A stretch of 64,000 nt of DNA, from contig CM076193.1 in NCBI GenBank assembly GCA_038277395.1, positions 74,728,252 through 74,792,251 of the forward strand. The letters run 5' to 3'. The DNA is from Dryocosmus kuriphilus. Taxonomy: Eukaryota > Arthropoda > Insecta > Hymenoptera > Cynipidae. Both the position numbers and the translations under genes were made by a program. How positions within the stretch are numbered: position 1 is the stretch's first letter; every line of letters begins with the position of its first letter. Below the pieces are notes generated by a model. That model made no database searches. It was not told the origin of the DNA and was given only the letters and a program-made list of their open reading frames with translations. Below, piece by piece: positions 1 to 11,240 of this stretch.

Positions 1-2005
1 CCCATTATTTTGTGGTCGATTATTTTGTTGATTATTGTAAACCCCTGCGTTATTTGGCGATTGATTATTCGATTCTCTAGGAGGGTTTGATTGATTTGCT
101 GAATTAGGATTTCGCTTGTAAATGTTGTCCTCTACACGTCCATTCGCATAATTTTGCTGAGCATTTCTATTTTCTTGATCGCGATAGTTATAGTAATTAC
201 TCGGGAAGTTGTTTGAGTATTGATTGTACCCTGGAGATTGGTAATTATTCGAGGCTCTATTTTTAACATAATAATTTGGCTTGTAACCATCATTTCGTGA
301 ATTATCAAAATCTCTGTTTGGTCGATTTGGATTATAGTTATGTGAATTATTTCTTTGATGATTATTAGCGCTGTTATTTGGATTGTGATATCCCTGATTT
401 TGATAATTCTGACGTGGATAATTAGTATAACCCTGTCCTGAGTAATTATTATTTCTAAATCGATTTCGATCCTGTCCCATGGACTGATCATTACTTTGGA
501 TATGAGAAGTATTATTAAATTCGAAATCAAAATTTCCAAATCCTTCATTTTGACGATCTGGAGAATTCCCTGGATTATTGTGATTATTTTGGAAATTATT
601 TCCACCTCTATAGTTTCTCCCGTTCTGATTATTTCCATTGAATTTCCTGTAATCATCTTGCTGATAGACACAATTTCTACGTGGATCATAGCCTCCCATA
701 CTATTTATTGATCCTGCCTGATCAAAAGTTTCTAGTAATTCGATGAGTTTGTCGAAAGTTTTAATGTCCCTTATCAAGAATGCAGTTCGTATTTCTTCTG
801 AGAAATGCCTGACAATCTTGCAACGATTTCACTCTCAGATGGGGGTGGGATTAAATATTTCGCATTGTTAATCATTTTAATTGCGTACGCGGATTGTGAT
901 AATTTTCCTGGATGATAAAATCCATACTGGAGATCCGTACTGATTGAAAAGCGAATGCTATCATTCCAAAATTTTGAGATAAATTTTTCTCTGAACGTAA
1001 ATATATTTTCTTGTTGGGTAGACACAAGGTTCCACCATTCCCTGGCGATGCCCTCTAAACATAAATGAACTACGAAATGAAAATCATCCCTTCTAACATC
1101 GACTGCTCTGATATATTTATCAAAATCACTGAGAAACATCATAGGTCTCTCTGCGCCAGATCCAGAAAATTTAGGTACTGGGTAATTTTTAAGCCAAGGG
1201 ACTTTAAAGCTTGAACCGCCCGTACCCCGATCAATTCTTGTTTCTAATAGGACTCGATTTTCTTCTAATTCTTCAAAGCGTTTCCGATTTTGTAGAATGT
1301 TAACGATAATTTCCGCCTGTTCAGTCAAAACTTCTTCAGTTTTCTTTTTGAGTGAGTAGACATTTTGTTCAATATGATCAATCTGTTCTTCCAATATTCT
1401 GTCGTGCTGTTCTGAATTTTCTTTTTGTGTTTGGATTCTTGTTTCAATTTTCTCAACCATTGATTTTACAAAAGTTCCTATTCTGTTTTGAGTTTCCAGA
1501 ACGAATTCACGACGTTTGATTTTATCTTTTTTAACTACTCTTACTAATTTATTTTGAGTTTTTACTGACTTATTTACATCATTTCGTAATTTATCCACGC
1601 TTACTATTAGCTTATCCAACTCTTCTATATCTGAGTCATAATCATATAATTCCAAATCGCTTTTTGCATTTAAATTCTTTCGTGAACCTAAATTATCCTG
1701 TTCATCCAAATTATCTTGTGCCCTCAAACTGTTTTGTGAGCCTGAATTATTTTGTGAGTCTGCATTTTCCGGAACATTCGCTGATTTATTGGGTGAAGAA
1801 TCGACATTCTTAGGTGTAACATTTGCTTGGCTAATTGTATTATCGACCGCTTCATATTCATGCTCTGATTCTGATTCCGAAACATCAGATAAATCTTCAA
1901 AATTTCTTTCTTTATTGATTTCCTCAAACATTGATTCAGACAGTTTGAATTTCCTAGTCGCTTTTTTTTTGGTTCGTCAATCTTTTTATTATTTTCATCG
2001 GCCAT
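1..2005 (-). pseudogene. Gypsy-type gag, truncated at window edge
   Basis: Minus-strand gag of an LTR retrotransposon, reading leftward off the window. The product would be the structural polyprotein that packages the element RNA. The start MADENNKK lies at 2005. A run of nine A (minus strand) near 1965 shifts the frame, and reading resumes in a 385-residue stretch (1931-774). That stretch has an acidic Ser/Asp/Asn-rich N-terminus, a long coiled-coil-like Lys/Glu/Gln segment, and a retrotransposon-gag capsid core with the motifs PKFSGSG, REWWNLVSTQQ and FREKFISKFW. A second one-base shift near 812 moves the frame again, after which an Asn/Arg/Tyr-rich low-complexity tail continues to base 1. 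No zinc knuckle or pol is visible before the edge. Two frameshifts make the copy inactive as read. Assignment to a retrotransposon gag is firm; the clade is not. Confidence 0.75.
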
Positions 2006-2222
2006 TTTGAACGAGTTTTATTTCAGTATTAGGTAAGAATAAATTTGATTTGTATCGAAAAGGATCGAAAGGAATCGTGAAGACATACAGTATGACGCGA
2101 CAACAAGAGGACTCGGTCGCGTCTCAGGCGATTTATGACTCTCTATTATTCTCTCCGAAATCAATTCCGGCTCACCGACGATGTTTATCTTGCAATTACT
2201 CTACTTTATTTTCCTTGAGTGT

Positions 2223-2243
2223 CCCACCAGGGTGGTACCAATT
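2223..2243 (-). other. Candidate primer-binding site and LTR edge of the gag element
   Basis: On the minus strand the sequence reads TGTTACA, two spacer bases, then TGGTACCACCCTGGTGGG, 220 bp upstream of the gag start at 2005. An LTR ending in ACA followed closely by TGG is the usual retrotransposon arrangement, so the LTR probably runs rightward from 2243. I could not match the 18-mer to a particular tRNA and could not find the other LTR edge. Confidence 0.4.
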
Positions 2244-3596
2244 GTAACATTTTCGTTTAACCGGGGATATAAAATCGATACTTTCTGACTATAGACGCGC
2301 ATCTCATCCTACATTACTTTAGTAATTTTAGTTATGTTAATGTTGCATTCACATCTATTCCCAATAATATTAACAATTATTGAGAAACTGATCTAGATTG
2401 CGTTTATTCTGCCCTTTTCGAAAAGCCTGAGACCAATAATATACATATTGGTTCAAGTCTCGGTAGGACGTGAGAACTAGCCCTAAACATAATAATATTA
2501 GATTGAATAAAAGAAGCAAAATATAACTCATTAAAATCTTTACTATCAATTTCCACCTTCATGTGGATTGCAAAGTATTGAAGGTTGTGAGTCCACTCAA
2601 GGGAGAATAATTGCGATTATTGATAACGAGAACTGAACTTTTGATTTCCCCTTTGTGAATTTTATGAGTCCTGAATTTATAAGCACAACAAGGTCCTCTT
2701 GGGAAAGGTACAAAGTCGTTACTACATAAATTCAAATTATCGCTCTTATCATTTTATCAAACGAATACACTTGCATGCGACGTGCACCCTTTAACCTTGA
2801 ATCAGATTCTTCCTGCACAACGAGATCCTCATGGGTAAAGGTACAAGGTCGTTACTGGAAGAATATTTATTACGCCTTATTGGCTTGATTATTCATTTAC
2901 TTAATAAAAATCGCATTCAAAAAAAAAAATCCCTTATCATTGAATTAGATTCCTCCTGCACAATGAGGTCCTCTTGGGTAAAGGTACAAAATCGTTACAA
3001 GAGGAATATGATTTTGCATGTTCAATGATTCTGTCACACCTAAAACATCCCTTTCTTTTCTATGATCCACTCACGATCGACGATTTGCTACAATTCACTA
3101 AGAGTGAGAGAACTTCTGATGCTATCACAGAAAATGGTAACCGAGGTCCAATCGTTTCCTTGCTCGAAGGGATGGACGCCACTTCAAAGCGTCATGTACG
3201 AATGGTAGCGGACTAGTCCACTCAAACAGGTCTTTCTTCTAGGAAGAGCTGGAAGTAAGAGTCGCATATTGGTCTTCGATCTAGAGTGCTGACCGCGAGA
3301 TCCTCGGACCCAAGCTGAGTCCCCACTTAATTTGCATTGCGTGCGCATTCGTCGATCGTACGATGTGCATATATCGATGAGTATCTATATCTCTACGCTC
3401 TGATTTCTAATTAATTTTGGAAAACGTCATCGTCTCACAGGCGTGCTTAGCGTAATTTTTAATCAATTAATTATACTGGTCGATAATAACTTAATATTAA
3501 AAACTATATCCAGATTCGTGAAATATTCTGGTTTAATTCATTCAAATTGTAAAACTTCACAGGTATAGGTGCAAACCCGCGTCATCCTGTTGAATA
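2244..3596. other. Probable LTR and flanking non-coding DNA
   Basis: No convincing gene. The stretch next to the primer-binding site should contain the LTR of the gag element at its left. Three degenerate copies of a 40-75 bp motif sit at 2684-3010. The segment from about 3220 to 3420 is slightly richer in GC. Small open frames here have no recognisable motif. Confidence 0.35.
2684..3010. repeat. Three degenerate spaced repeats
   Basis: A motif containing GGTCCTC, then TGGG(T)AAAGGTACAA, then TCGTTAC occurs at about 2684-2725, 2797-2870 and 2941-3010, spaced roughly 130-140 bp. The second and third copies also share the preceding GATTC-TTCCTGCACAA block. They lie within the presumed LTR. Confidence 0.6.
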
Positions 3597-3714
3597 AGAG
3601 AAACGAGAAACGATCTACTGAGGCCTCGGTGGCGTAATTGGAAAACGCTCCACTCGTGAATAGTGGCGTTCCCGGTTCAAATCCGGGCCGAGGTAGATTT
3701 TTTCTCGTTTCTCT
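3597..3714. repeat. Inverted repeat enclosing the tRNA-like gene
   Basis: The 22 bp at 3597-3618 and at 3693-3714 are reverse complements at 20 of 22 positions. They flank the tRNA-like sequence and continue its acceptor helix outward; the 3' arm overlaps the last acceptor base and the discriminator. The whole 118 bp can therefore fold as one long hairpin with the cloverleaf at its tip. Confidence 0.7.
3623..3695 (+). tRNA. tRNA-like gene, anticodon position TGA, non-canonical loop
   Basis: All four cloverleaf stems pair: acceptor 3623-3629 with 3688-3694 (last pair G-U), D stem 3632-3635 with 3645-3648, anticodon stem 3650-3654 with 3662-3666, T stem 3671-3675 with 3683-3687. The internal promoters match pol III boxes: TGGCGTAATTGG (A box) and GGTTCAAATCC (B box). 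A T6 tract begins at 3698 and would terminate transcription. The seven-base anticodon loop is CGTGAAT, which puts TGA at 34-36 (Ser). However, position 33 is G instead of the near-universal U, and the variable loop is only four bases, whereas true tRNA-Ser has a long variable arm. It is better called a tRNA-like or tRNA-derived gene than a functional serine tRNA. Confidence 0.6.
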
Positions 3715-4523
3715 AAAAAATTATTTAGACCAGCAATCGAATTAAATTTAACATCTGAAATTAATCGATAGTTTTTGAGTTGCTCTTTTTAATGAAACCA
3801 TCGAAAAAATTCCGAGCGTTATTATTGCTAATAATTGAGTTGTTAGGTACCCGAGAAATCGGGCTTTCGCTCAAGAGCTTGAGATCCCGTGAAACACCTC
3901 CCACCACTCACCACTACATCTCTGCGTCTCATCTGTACCCGCCCGTGAGTACAGGCGAACGTTGAGAAGCTCACGGTGCAATCGTAAAGGACGTCGCGTG
4001 TTTTCTTACATAATGGATATTTCCGTCAAATTTTAATGAATCGATACAAAAATTTCCAAAAATCTTCCTTTATAGTAAGGAACAAATGTCTCACTGGAAG
4101 TTATTTCAACTCTGAAGTTCCCTCGATACTTTTCTTCACCGAAACTAAAAAAAACGTGCTTAACGACCGATCTGAATTTGCAATTAATTAATATTAAACA
4201 GTAGGCAGCTTTAATTGTTTTATTGATTTTGTAGGCATCGCTAGGGTATGCTGCGTGTGTATACCAAATTTCAAATATTTTCAATATTATTTAGCTGAGT
4301 TTTGACGATTTATGTTTTAAAACATAATTGAATTTGGCGACAGGAAGAAAAGGAAAACGCGGCAGCGGCGCCGCTATAATATGCGTGAAAATGTAGTGGT
4401 AAGTGGAGAGGGAAGATTTCGTGATTCTTCCCTCTCTCCTAAAAGTTGCGTTTATCGGGTCGACTTCGACCGCTCGCCCTGAAAAATTTCACTTATTAGA
4501 GTAAGCCCCTTTTCTTCGGCGCA
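3715..4523. other. Non-coding spacer with a hairpin
   Basis: No gene recognised. The short open frames at 3780-3965 (plus) and 4033-4284 (minus) have no known motif. A hairpin lies at 4406-4436, preceded by a GC-rich patch (GCGGCAGCGGCGCCGC) near 4360. Confidence 0.4.
4406..4436. repeat. 11-bp perfect hairpin
   Basis: GAGAGGGAAGA at 4406-4416 is complemented exactly by TCTTCCCTCTC at 4426-4436 with a nine-base loop. No T run follows, so terminator function is not implied. Confidence 0.55.
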
Positions 4524-6265
4524 CGTCACATATAAATATAAATATTAGAGAAGTGAAGTTCAAATCATGTAAGACGTGACAGTATTTTCCAATGCCAATG
4601 CACCTTCCTAAATATATAATATGAACTCCCGTTTTTACTAAAAATCCTATCAAATTTTGAATTTTGCCATTTTTACCTTTTCTTTGAACTTCACATTTAA
4701 CTTTTGATAATACTGAACACACTTCAGTACGTGATAAAAATTTTCAGACTTCAGGTCTGCTTCAGACATATGTGTGAAATTTCTCGCTGAATGCGAGTTT
4801 AATTTTTCTAAGATGATATGAATATTCAATTTTTCTTTTTAATATGTCAAAATCAGATGCTAAGTCTGTTTTTAAAAAAACGTCTTCTTTGACAGGATTT
4901 GAAGTTCAAAGGAGCCTCTTTCAATTGGACTGTAGTCCAACATTCTTGGAAATTTCTTCCAAACTTCTTAGTCTGTTCTGAGTTTTCTTAGAATATTTTA
5001 ATAAACATCATTTTTTAAATTTGTAACGCTATTTTGAAAATACACAATTTGAAGAAGAGTATTATGAAATGAGCCTTTTTTACATCTATTAAACATTTCT
5101 TGTATATAATATTTAGCACTAAATACGTGGGGTGCTATTTAAAACAAATTGCGAATGATAGATTTAAGAACATCTGTCTCTCCTTATGAATTATTTACCA
5201 AAAACTGGCTTATACATACCTTTATGCAATTCGATTGGGTATATACAAATATAAGCAAAATAGATATCCTGATGCAGCCTTATATAATTAGTAATATAAT
5301 TTCATAATAAAGAACTTAAACAAAAATTTAATTAGTGTTAGTGAATATTTAGCGACAAATTTTATGTGAAACGATATCTTTTTGTACACGGAAAAAAATT
5401 TATATTTAAACAAAGAAATACTGAAAAATGAAATGAACGAAAATAAAATATATTTGAAAAAATTAATTTTTTGTCAAATACAATTTTTAAACCAATATTC
5501 AGAACTCTTTGGAGAAGAAGCGTATTCATTAACTTCGCCAGAGAATATTAATATGAATACATTCTAATTTCAATTAGTGTTAATTAATCAGAGAATGATT
5601 AATAGCATTAATACATTTTAGTCAACTTTATTTGTTTTCTTTTAGCATATACCTCTTTAAATGGACCACTTTTTTTGAGGTTTAAAAAGCATAAAATTAT
5701 CACAAAAATTAATCTAAAGTTTTCCAATTTAAAGTTTTATATTAATTAGTCCATGCGCCCTATGAAAAATGGGACATTAAATGCTACCCACAGGATGACT
5801 GTTGATATTATTATTGTAGTATTGGCATGTAGAATGAAGACCTATATTTTTCCCACTCGAGGTTTTTGTCCTTAGGATTTTAAAATTACGTTTGAAGTTT
5901 GGAAAACCATCTTTTTTGTTTATTGCTGCGAACCTATTTGTCTTGACAAACAAAAGGTCTAATCGAAAAATGTAGGCCTTAAAGAGATCTATAAAATCAC
6001 TGGTAGTACGTTAAGATTTTTCTATTTATTTACGTAAAAAATAATAAAAACCTTCCAAAATCGCCTTCAAACTTTCAGAAAATATGCCTTTTTTCTTACT
6101 AAAATAATGCACGAAACGCGATTCTGAACAAATCAGTAGTTTTCCCAAAAGTCATTTGTTGTTTAAAAGCGGACTTTTTTTTCAATGGAATTTCTACAAC
6201 TTTGGCCGATTGGATTTCAACAAATGAGGTCGCTTTTTACTTCAGAAGAGTTGTACTATCAAAGA
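4524..6265 (+). repeat. Left arm of the foldback element
   Basis: AT-rich, non-coding. Its inner limit is near CTTCAGAAGAGTTGTA, which pairs with the segment ending near 6785. The small frame at 5382-5567 has its mirror at 7483-7677 on the opposite strand, which shows it is only repeat sequence. Confidence 0.75.
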
Positions 6266-6784
6266 CCCATATTTAAAAAAAAAAGCATCTTAATTGGTTA
6301 ATTAGTTGTCGAGATAGGTATTCGAACGTTGAGCGATTTGAACGCGTAAATTCATTTCTGGCGCGAGTGCCCGGAAGACGTGAGCGACTTCCCCCCACTC
6401 CGTCACCACGAACGTCAGATTCCTGTTGGAGATTCAGTCACGATTATGAACAAGTTAGTTAGATTGAATTGACTCGTAAGTTTTTTGACAATTGGTACTA
6501 GCCTTCTTCTATATATGCTATAAATTGCAGCTGATTATGTTTATAAATGTAGCAGCAGTAATTGTTGGTAATAAAAAAATTATCTCAGCAACAAATTGAC
6601 ATACAAGAATTTTTTTTTAGGAAAATGTGTAAAAATAGCATCTGCTGAATGGCTTTTCTCCCGATTCCATGAAGTGAAATTTGCAGTGTAGTCTTATTTG
6701 TTTATATCGAAAAAAAACGTACCCTCTTTTTAAAGTCACTTTTATGCAACTTAATAATAAAAAGTCGTTTTGCCTCTTAAGTGC
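6266..6784. other. Single-copy centre of the foldback element
   Basis: About 520 bp that does not pair with itself. It contains a more GC-rich patch at 6355-6430 and no recognisable coding sequence; the 68-residue minus frame at 6617-6823 shows no motif. Confidence 0.5.
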
Positions 6785-7906
6785 CTCTGATACTAAAACT
6801 CTTCTGAAGTAAAAAGCGCCCATTTATTGAAATCCAATCGGCCAAATTTGTAGAAATTTCATTGAAAAAAGTCGGTCTTTTAATAACAAATTACTTTTTG
6901 GGAGAACTACTGATTTGTTTATAATCGCGTTTCGTGCACTATTTTAGAATGGCAAAAGGCATATTTTCTGAAAGTTTGAAAGCGATTACTTAATTATTGC
7001 AAAAATAATTGCATAATTAAGAAAAGGCGATTTTGGATGTTTTTTATTATTTTTCACATAAACAAATAGACAAATCTTAACGTACTACCAGTCATTTTAT
7101 AGATCTCTTTAAGACCTACATTTTTCGATTAGACCTTTTGTTTGTCAGACAAATAGGTTCGTAGCAATAAACAAAAAACATGGTTTTCTAAACTTCAAAC
7201 GTAATTTAAAAATCTTAAGGACAAAAAGGTCGAGTGAGAAATATATTGGTCTTCATTCTACATGCCAATACTACAGTAATAATAATCAGCAGTCATCCTG
7301 TGGGTAGCATTTAATGTCCCATTTTTCATATGGCGCCTGGACTAGTTAATATAAAACTTTAAATTGGAAAACTTTAGATTCATTTTTGTGATAATTTTAT
7401 CCTTTTTAAATCTCGAAAAAAATGGTCTATTTAAACAGGTATATGTTAAAAAAAATAAATAAATAAAGTTGACTAAAATTTATTAATATATATTCTTCGG
7501 CGAAGTGAATGAATAAGCTTTTTCTCCAAAGAGTTCTGAATATTGGTTTAAAAATTGTATTTTACAAAAAATTACTTTTTTCAAATATATTTTATTTTCG
7601 TTCATTTCATTTTTCAGTATTTCATTGTTTGAAATATAAATTTTTTTCCGTGTACAAAAAGACATCGTTTCACACAAAATTTGTCGCTAAATATTTAAAA
7701 TGCTAATTAAAATTTTGTTAAAGTTATTTATTGCGAAATTATGTTACTAATTATATAAGGCTACATCAGGATATCTATTTTGCTTATATTTATATATACC
7801 CAATCGAATTGCATAAAGGTATGTATAAACTATTTTTTTCTTAAATAATTCATAAGGAGAGACAGATGTTCTTAAATCTATCATTCTCAATTTTTTTAAA
7901 ATAGCA
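6785..7906 (-). repeat. Right arm of the foldback element, inner part
   Basis: Reverse complement of about 5145-6265. It ends exactly at the AGCA (7903-7906) that is duplicated by the Gypsy insertion. A 34-bp self-complementary insert absent from the left arm sits at 6987-7020. Confidence 0.75.
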
Positions 7907-9574
7907 TATAACGATAATCCTGACCTTATGGGACGGAAGGCCTCGAGTTTCGCTACAATTGGCATCCTACGTGTGTCGTAAAGTTTAATTAAAAGTTTGC
8001 ATGACTAAATTTTTATTATATTTGTTAAGCATCAGACACCCTGAAGGGGTGTCGCTCAAAGAACACAAAAAAATTCAAAAAATTATAACCCCGAGAAAAA
8101 AAAAAATAGTGAAGAGAAAAAAAAAGGAAAATTACACAGCTCAAATAATTAGTCCCGTGCTATCTCGGAAGGAGAGGAATGTGGTGGGGGCGGAGAAGCG
8201 AATCAGAATTTCATAATAAATAAGCAAAGAAAACTCAGCATTTTATACGAAAAAAACTGTTTCATAGAAATTTATTATAAGATGAAATGTTGATACGAGA
8301 CAATATTTACATATTCGCAAGGAATTAGGAAGAGAAACGAAAGTATAATCATGTGCGTCGGCATGGACGCTTAAACGAATATCCGGCAAGGTCATTGACG
8401 GCAAGGCAAAGTACAAAGGTTTGATCTTCTAGGCACGTAATACCTACATTTCGACAGATTCCTTTCACGATGAGTTGACTCTATAAACTCTAGAATACGT
8501 ATCTCATTAATCACAAAAAAATAATGGATAAGAGAACGGCAACAAAAAAAAAAAGAAATCAACTTTTAATTTCCCCGAAAGCGTGAATCTACTAGCAACG
8601 ACATTTAATATGGCGTGCAGCCTGCGTTTTATATGCTTGAAACACTCCGCGATTGCATCTACTCACTTCCTCACTCTAAAATGTACATACTTCTGCCTTT
8701 CGCGCAACAAATACATGAGGAAAAATCTAGACAAAATTGGAGATTTACAAAGAAAAATTGCTGCCGCCTACCTAGCTTACCGAAGCCCAGATCCCTGGTT
8801 TCTCATCCTATCTTTGGCTTTTGGAAAAAGAGTTCAAAATCGGCCACTGCAGCGATCAAGAAAACAACACTCACACGAAGATGACCAGCGTAGAACTGAC
8901 TTCCGTACTCTACTCGCCGACAGGCATCCGCCCCGTGTCTAGCTGAGTCCGTGAGGTGCTGCTCTCTGGACTATTTGCTCTGCTGTGGATAACTTCACCG
9001 AGCGATCGTCCTCCAGTGGTATACGGAGACCTGGTGTTGCCGGCAAAATGGTCGCGACTGCAAGTTCGGCACCTCGGGCTGTCGGAAATAATCACGGTCT
9101 TGGTGGGTGAATCTCCATCGTGAGATATTGTGTGTCTCAAGTGTGCGGAGCTTGTGCGTGTGTGGTGACAAGTGGTATAAGTTTTTATGACACGGGGTTC
9201 TGACACCTCTGCGAGCAGAATTGTGTACAGCTGTTCTCCCCCCTTCCCTCTCCTGCAGTTGGCTGCCCAAAGAGAATTACCAAGGATCCTTGCTTCTGGG
9301 AGGCAAGTAAGTCCCCACGACCCGAGAACATCTCGAAATTTCGTTAATCTGTTAATTAAACTCACTTACATCAATGTATATTAATCTAGCTTTACGTAGA
9401 CTTCTTAATATTAAAACCTTCTCATTCCCACTCTTACATTCATACTCATGTTTACATTTTGCATCAGTGAGTTCATGCTGACTATCTATCCTTTCCTGAT
9501 TATTTTACTTTTAACCCTATTTTGTATTAGTCCAGGAGGAGGCTCATGAACGGGGTGTGATTCACCACGTTACA
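7907..9574 (-). repeat. 3' LTR of the Gypsy element
   Basis: 1668 bp, nearly identical over much of its length to 28507-30142. On the minus strand it begins TGTAACGTGG and ends CGTTATA. It carries an insert of about 32 bp near 9218-9250 (pyrimidine-rich) that the other LTR lacks. Confidence 0.9.
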
Positions 9575-9577
9575 ACA

Positions 9578-9578
<1 letters not shown>

Positions 9579-9636
<58 letters not shown>
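9579..9636 (-). repeat. 58-base poly(C) in the polypurine-tract position
   Basis: An uninterrupted run of 58 C, that is poly(G) on the coding strand of the Gypsy element, begins four bases from the inner edge of the 3' LTR. This is where the polypurine tract that primes plus-strand DNA synthesis must lie. The proline-run open frame across it (9557-9757) is an artefact of the homopolymer. Confidence 0.75.
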
Positions 9637-9638
<2 letters not shown>

Positions 9639-10480
9639 AGACTGACCACTGGGGTTCAGAATCAGCAGACGTCAGCAATCCAATCTCCTTATATAAAATC
9701 TTTATTGGAATTCTACTCGCTAATTGTGAGAGAGTGAGAGCTTTGGTCTTGTCTTAATTCGGTTTGATTCTATAAACTTCGCGATATACTTGATAGGGAG
9801 GAGGGTACAGAGGAAGAGAGAATGAGGGACATCCAATGAGATTTCCAGAACGACCTAGCTACAAGTGACGGTATGAACATGAAAGACATCAAAAGTAGGG
9901 TATTATTAAGTTTATTGTGGCCTAAACAACCAATCCACACTGATACAATTATTGGGTGATCTTGCATCAATTACTTTAGTCAGCTGGCTTGAAGATATAA
10001 ATGTTCAACAGAAATTATAATGGTCCCATACTCGAGAACAGCAAAAAAAATGAAATGCCATGGCAGACAAAGCTTAATCTAAAGAAAACCCAAGAGAACA
10101 TAACGGTAATAATTGCTTAAGCTAAAGAGAACTAAAAGAAACATGACGGCACTAATTGCTTACGCTGATGAGAACTCAAAAGAGACATGGCGGCACTAAT
10201 TGCTTAATCTAAAGAAAACTAAAATAAACGCGACGATACTGGCTCACAGCTTTTTCAGGATCGCCTCCTGGATGGCCTGGATGAGGGGATGTTCCGCATC
10301 CAGGTGAGCGAGAAGACGATCCCTCATGGCGGACGCCGACTTCGCCAAGGTGGGGACAGAGGAATCCGCTGCAGGCTGGGGCGATCCGGACGCTCGGCCG
10401 GCCGCCGGAGGCTGTCTCCCTGCCCTTGGAGGACGATGTTCTGTACCGAGCGGTAGGTGCGGCCCAACCTCTCCCCTATT
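9637..10480 (-). other. 3' untranslated region of the Gypsy element
   Basis: Between the zinc-knuckle frame and the polypurine tract. It contains four 44-bp tandem repeats and, at 10240-10480, further GC-rich DNA open on the minus strand; one frame ends in MRDRLLAHLDAEHPLIQ and a TGA near 10242. Whether that last frame is translated cannot be decided. Confidence 0.45.
10073..10245. repeat. Four tandem ~44-bp repeats
   Basis: Units begin at 10073, 10115, 10159 and 10203. Each starts CTTA-(A/C)-(T/G)-CT and contains GAAAAC or GAGAAC, later ACGG or GCGG, then AATTG. They lie in the 3' untranslated part of the Gypsy element. Confidence 0.75.
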
Positions 10481-11240
10481 TCAGGCCGAGAAACACCTTG
10501 GGCATTGGTTCAGCCTTACACCCGGAGCGCCGCAGCCATAACAGAAGACTCCCCTAGGAAAAGCGCATCTCGGATAGCGGTGCCCTCCGCCGTGGCAGTT
10601 CCAGAACCCGCTCGCTGGAGCCCGCATTAAAGGTTTGCACTGTTCCCTGCGCCGCATTTTGTGCACCACAGGAGAAGAGTGCGCAGGCAAAGCCTCGGTC
10701 ATTGTTGCTGGGCCAGCTGGAGGAGCCAGTTCCCACAGAGACGCGACCTGACCTGAAGCAGCGACCCGTGGTGAAAGCCTCGGGCCAGGAACTTCTTTCG
10801 GTTCCTCCCGAACCCTTGCCACTAACCTCGGCCCAACCGTCACGCGTCCCACAGGTGGAGCCTCCACCGGGCCCTCGTGACAGATCACGACGCTCCTGCA
10901 CAACCTCGTTCGCCTTGTGGCCTTTTCATGTCCTTTGGTCTCGCAACCGGGAACTCCTCCTGAGTCCCTCTGTTTTCCCATGTTCTTCTGGGGTTTTGGG
11001 ACCTTGCTGGTCTTGGGGATTGTTCCGGCTCCCTTTCGGCCTTCCGGGACCTCGTCGCCTGATAAGGCGGCCGGTCGGTACGCCTCTGATGACTTCGGGG
11101 TCGGCCCCGCCCTCTTCGGTTGTGGTGCAAGGGCTCCCTTGACGGATCTTCCTTCTCCGGGCTGGGAGCTGCGGAGCATGATCCCACAAACGATCCTCCG
11201 TGTCCAGGGGACCCCATGGGCCCATGTGAAAGTCGGCCAC
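10481..11240 (-). pseudogene. Gypsy pol C-terminal tail and a 3' zinc-knuckle frame
   Basis: Minus-strand continuation of pol across the BEL insertion. Three frames are open through the GC-rich 10885-11240 segment, so the true one cannot be fixed; two contain AT-hook-like cores (RRGPGRPKG or RRGRGRPR). A 232-residue frame running 11179-10481 ends in two closely spaced CCHC-type knuckles: FWNCHGGGHRYPRC, where the first Cys is replaced by Phe, and CYGCGAPGVRLNQC. Knuckles of this style normally close gag, and the element already has a pair there (about 26180-26280). A second set after pol is unusual: either a third ORF or a rearranged gag fragment. The frame overlaps the pol tail. Confidence 0.5.

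Noticed and set aside
3257..3965. Possible coding sequence at 3780-3965
   Set aside because: Short, Pro/Ser/Thr-rich only at one end, no homologous motif and no partner exon.
5382..7677. Similar small proteins at 5382-5567 and 7483-7677
   Set aside because: They are mirror images produced by the inverted repeat; the similarity is nucleotide identity, with no sign of coding selection.
8583..9384. Several 60-150 residue frames inside the Gypsy LTRs (also 29127-29933)
   Set aside because: They lie in LTR sequence, occur on both strands with no motif, and differ by frame-altering changes between the two LTRs.
9557..9757. Plus-strand frame with a long proline run
   Set aside because: It is the translation of the poly(C) tract next to the Gypsy 3' LTR and has no other support.
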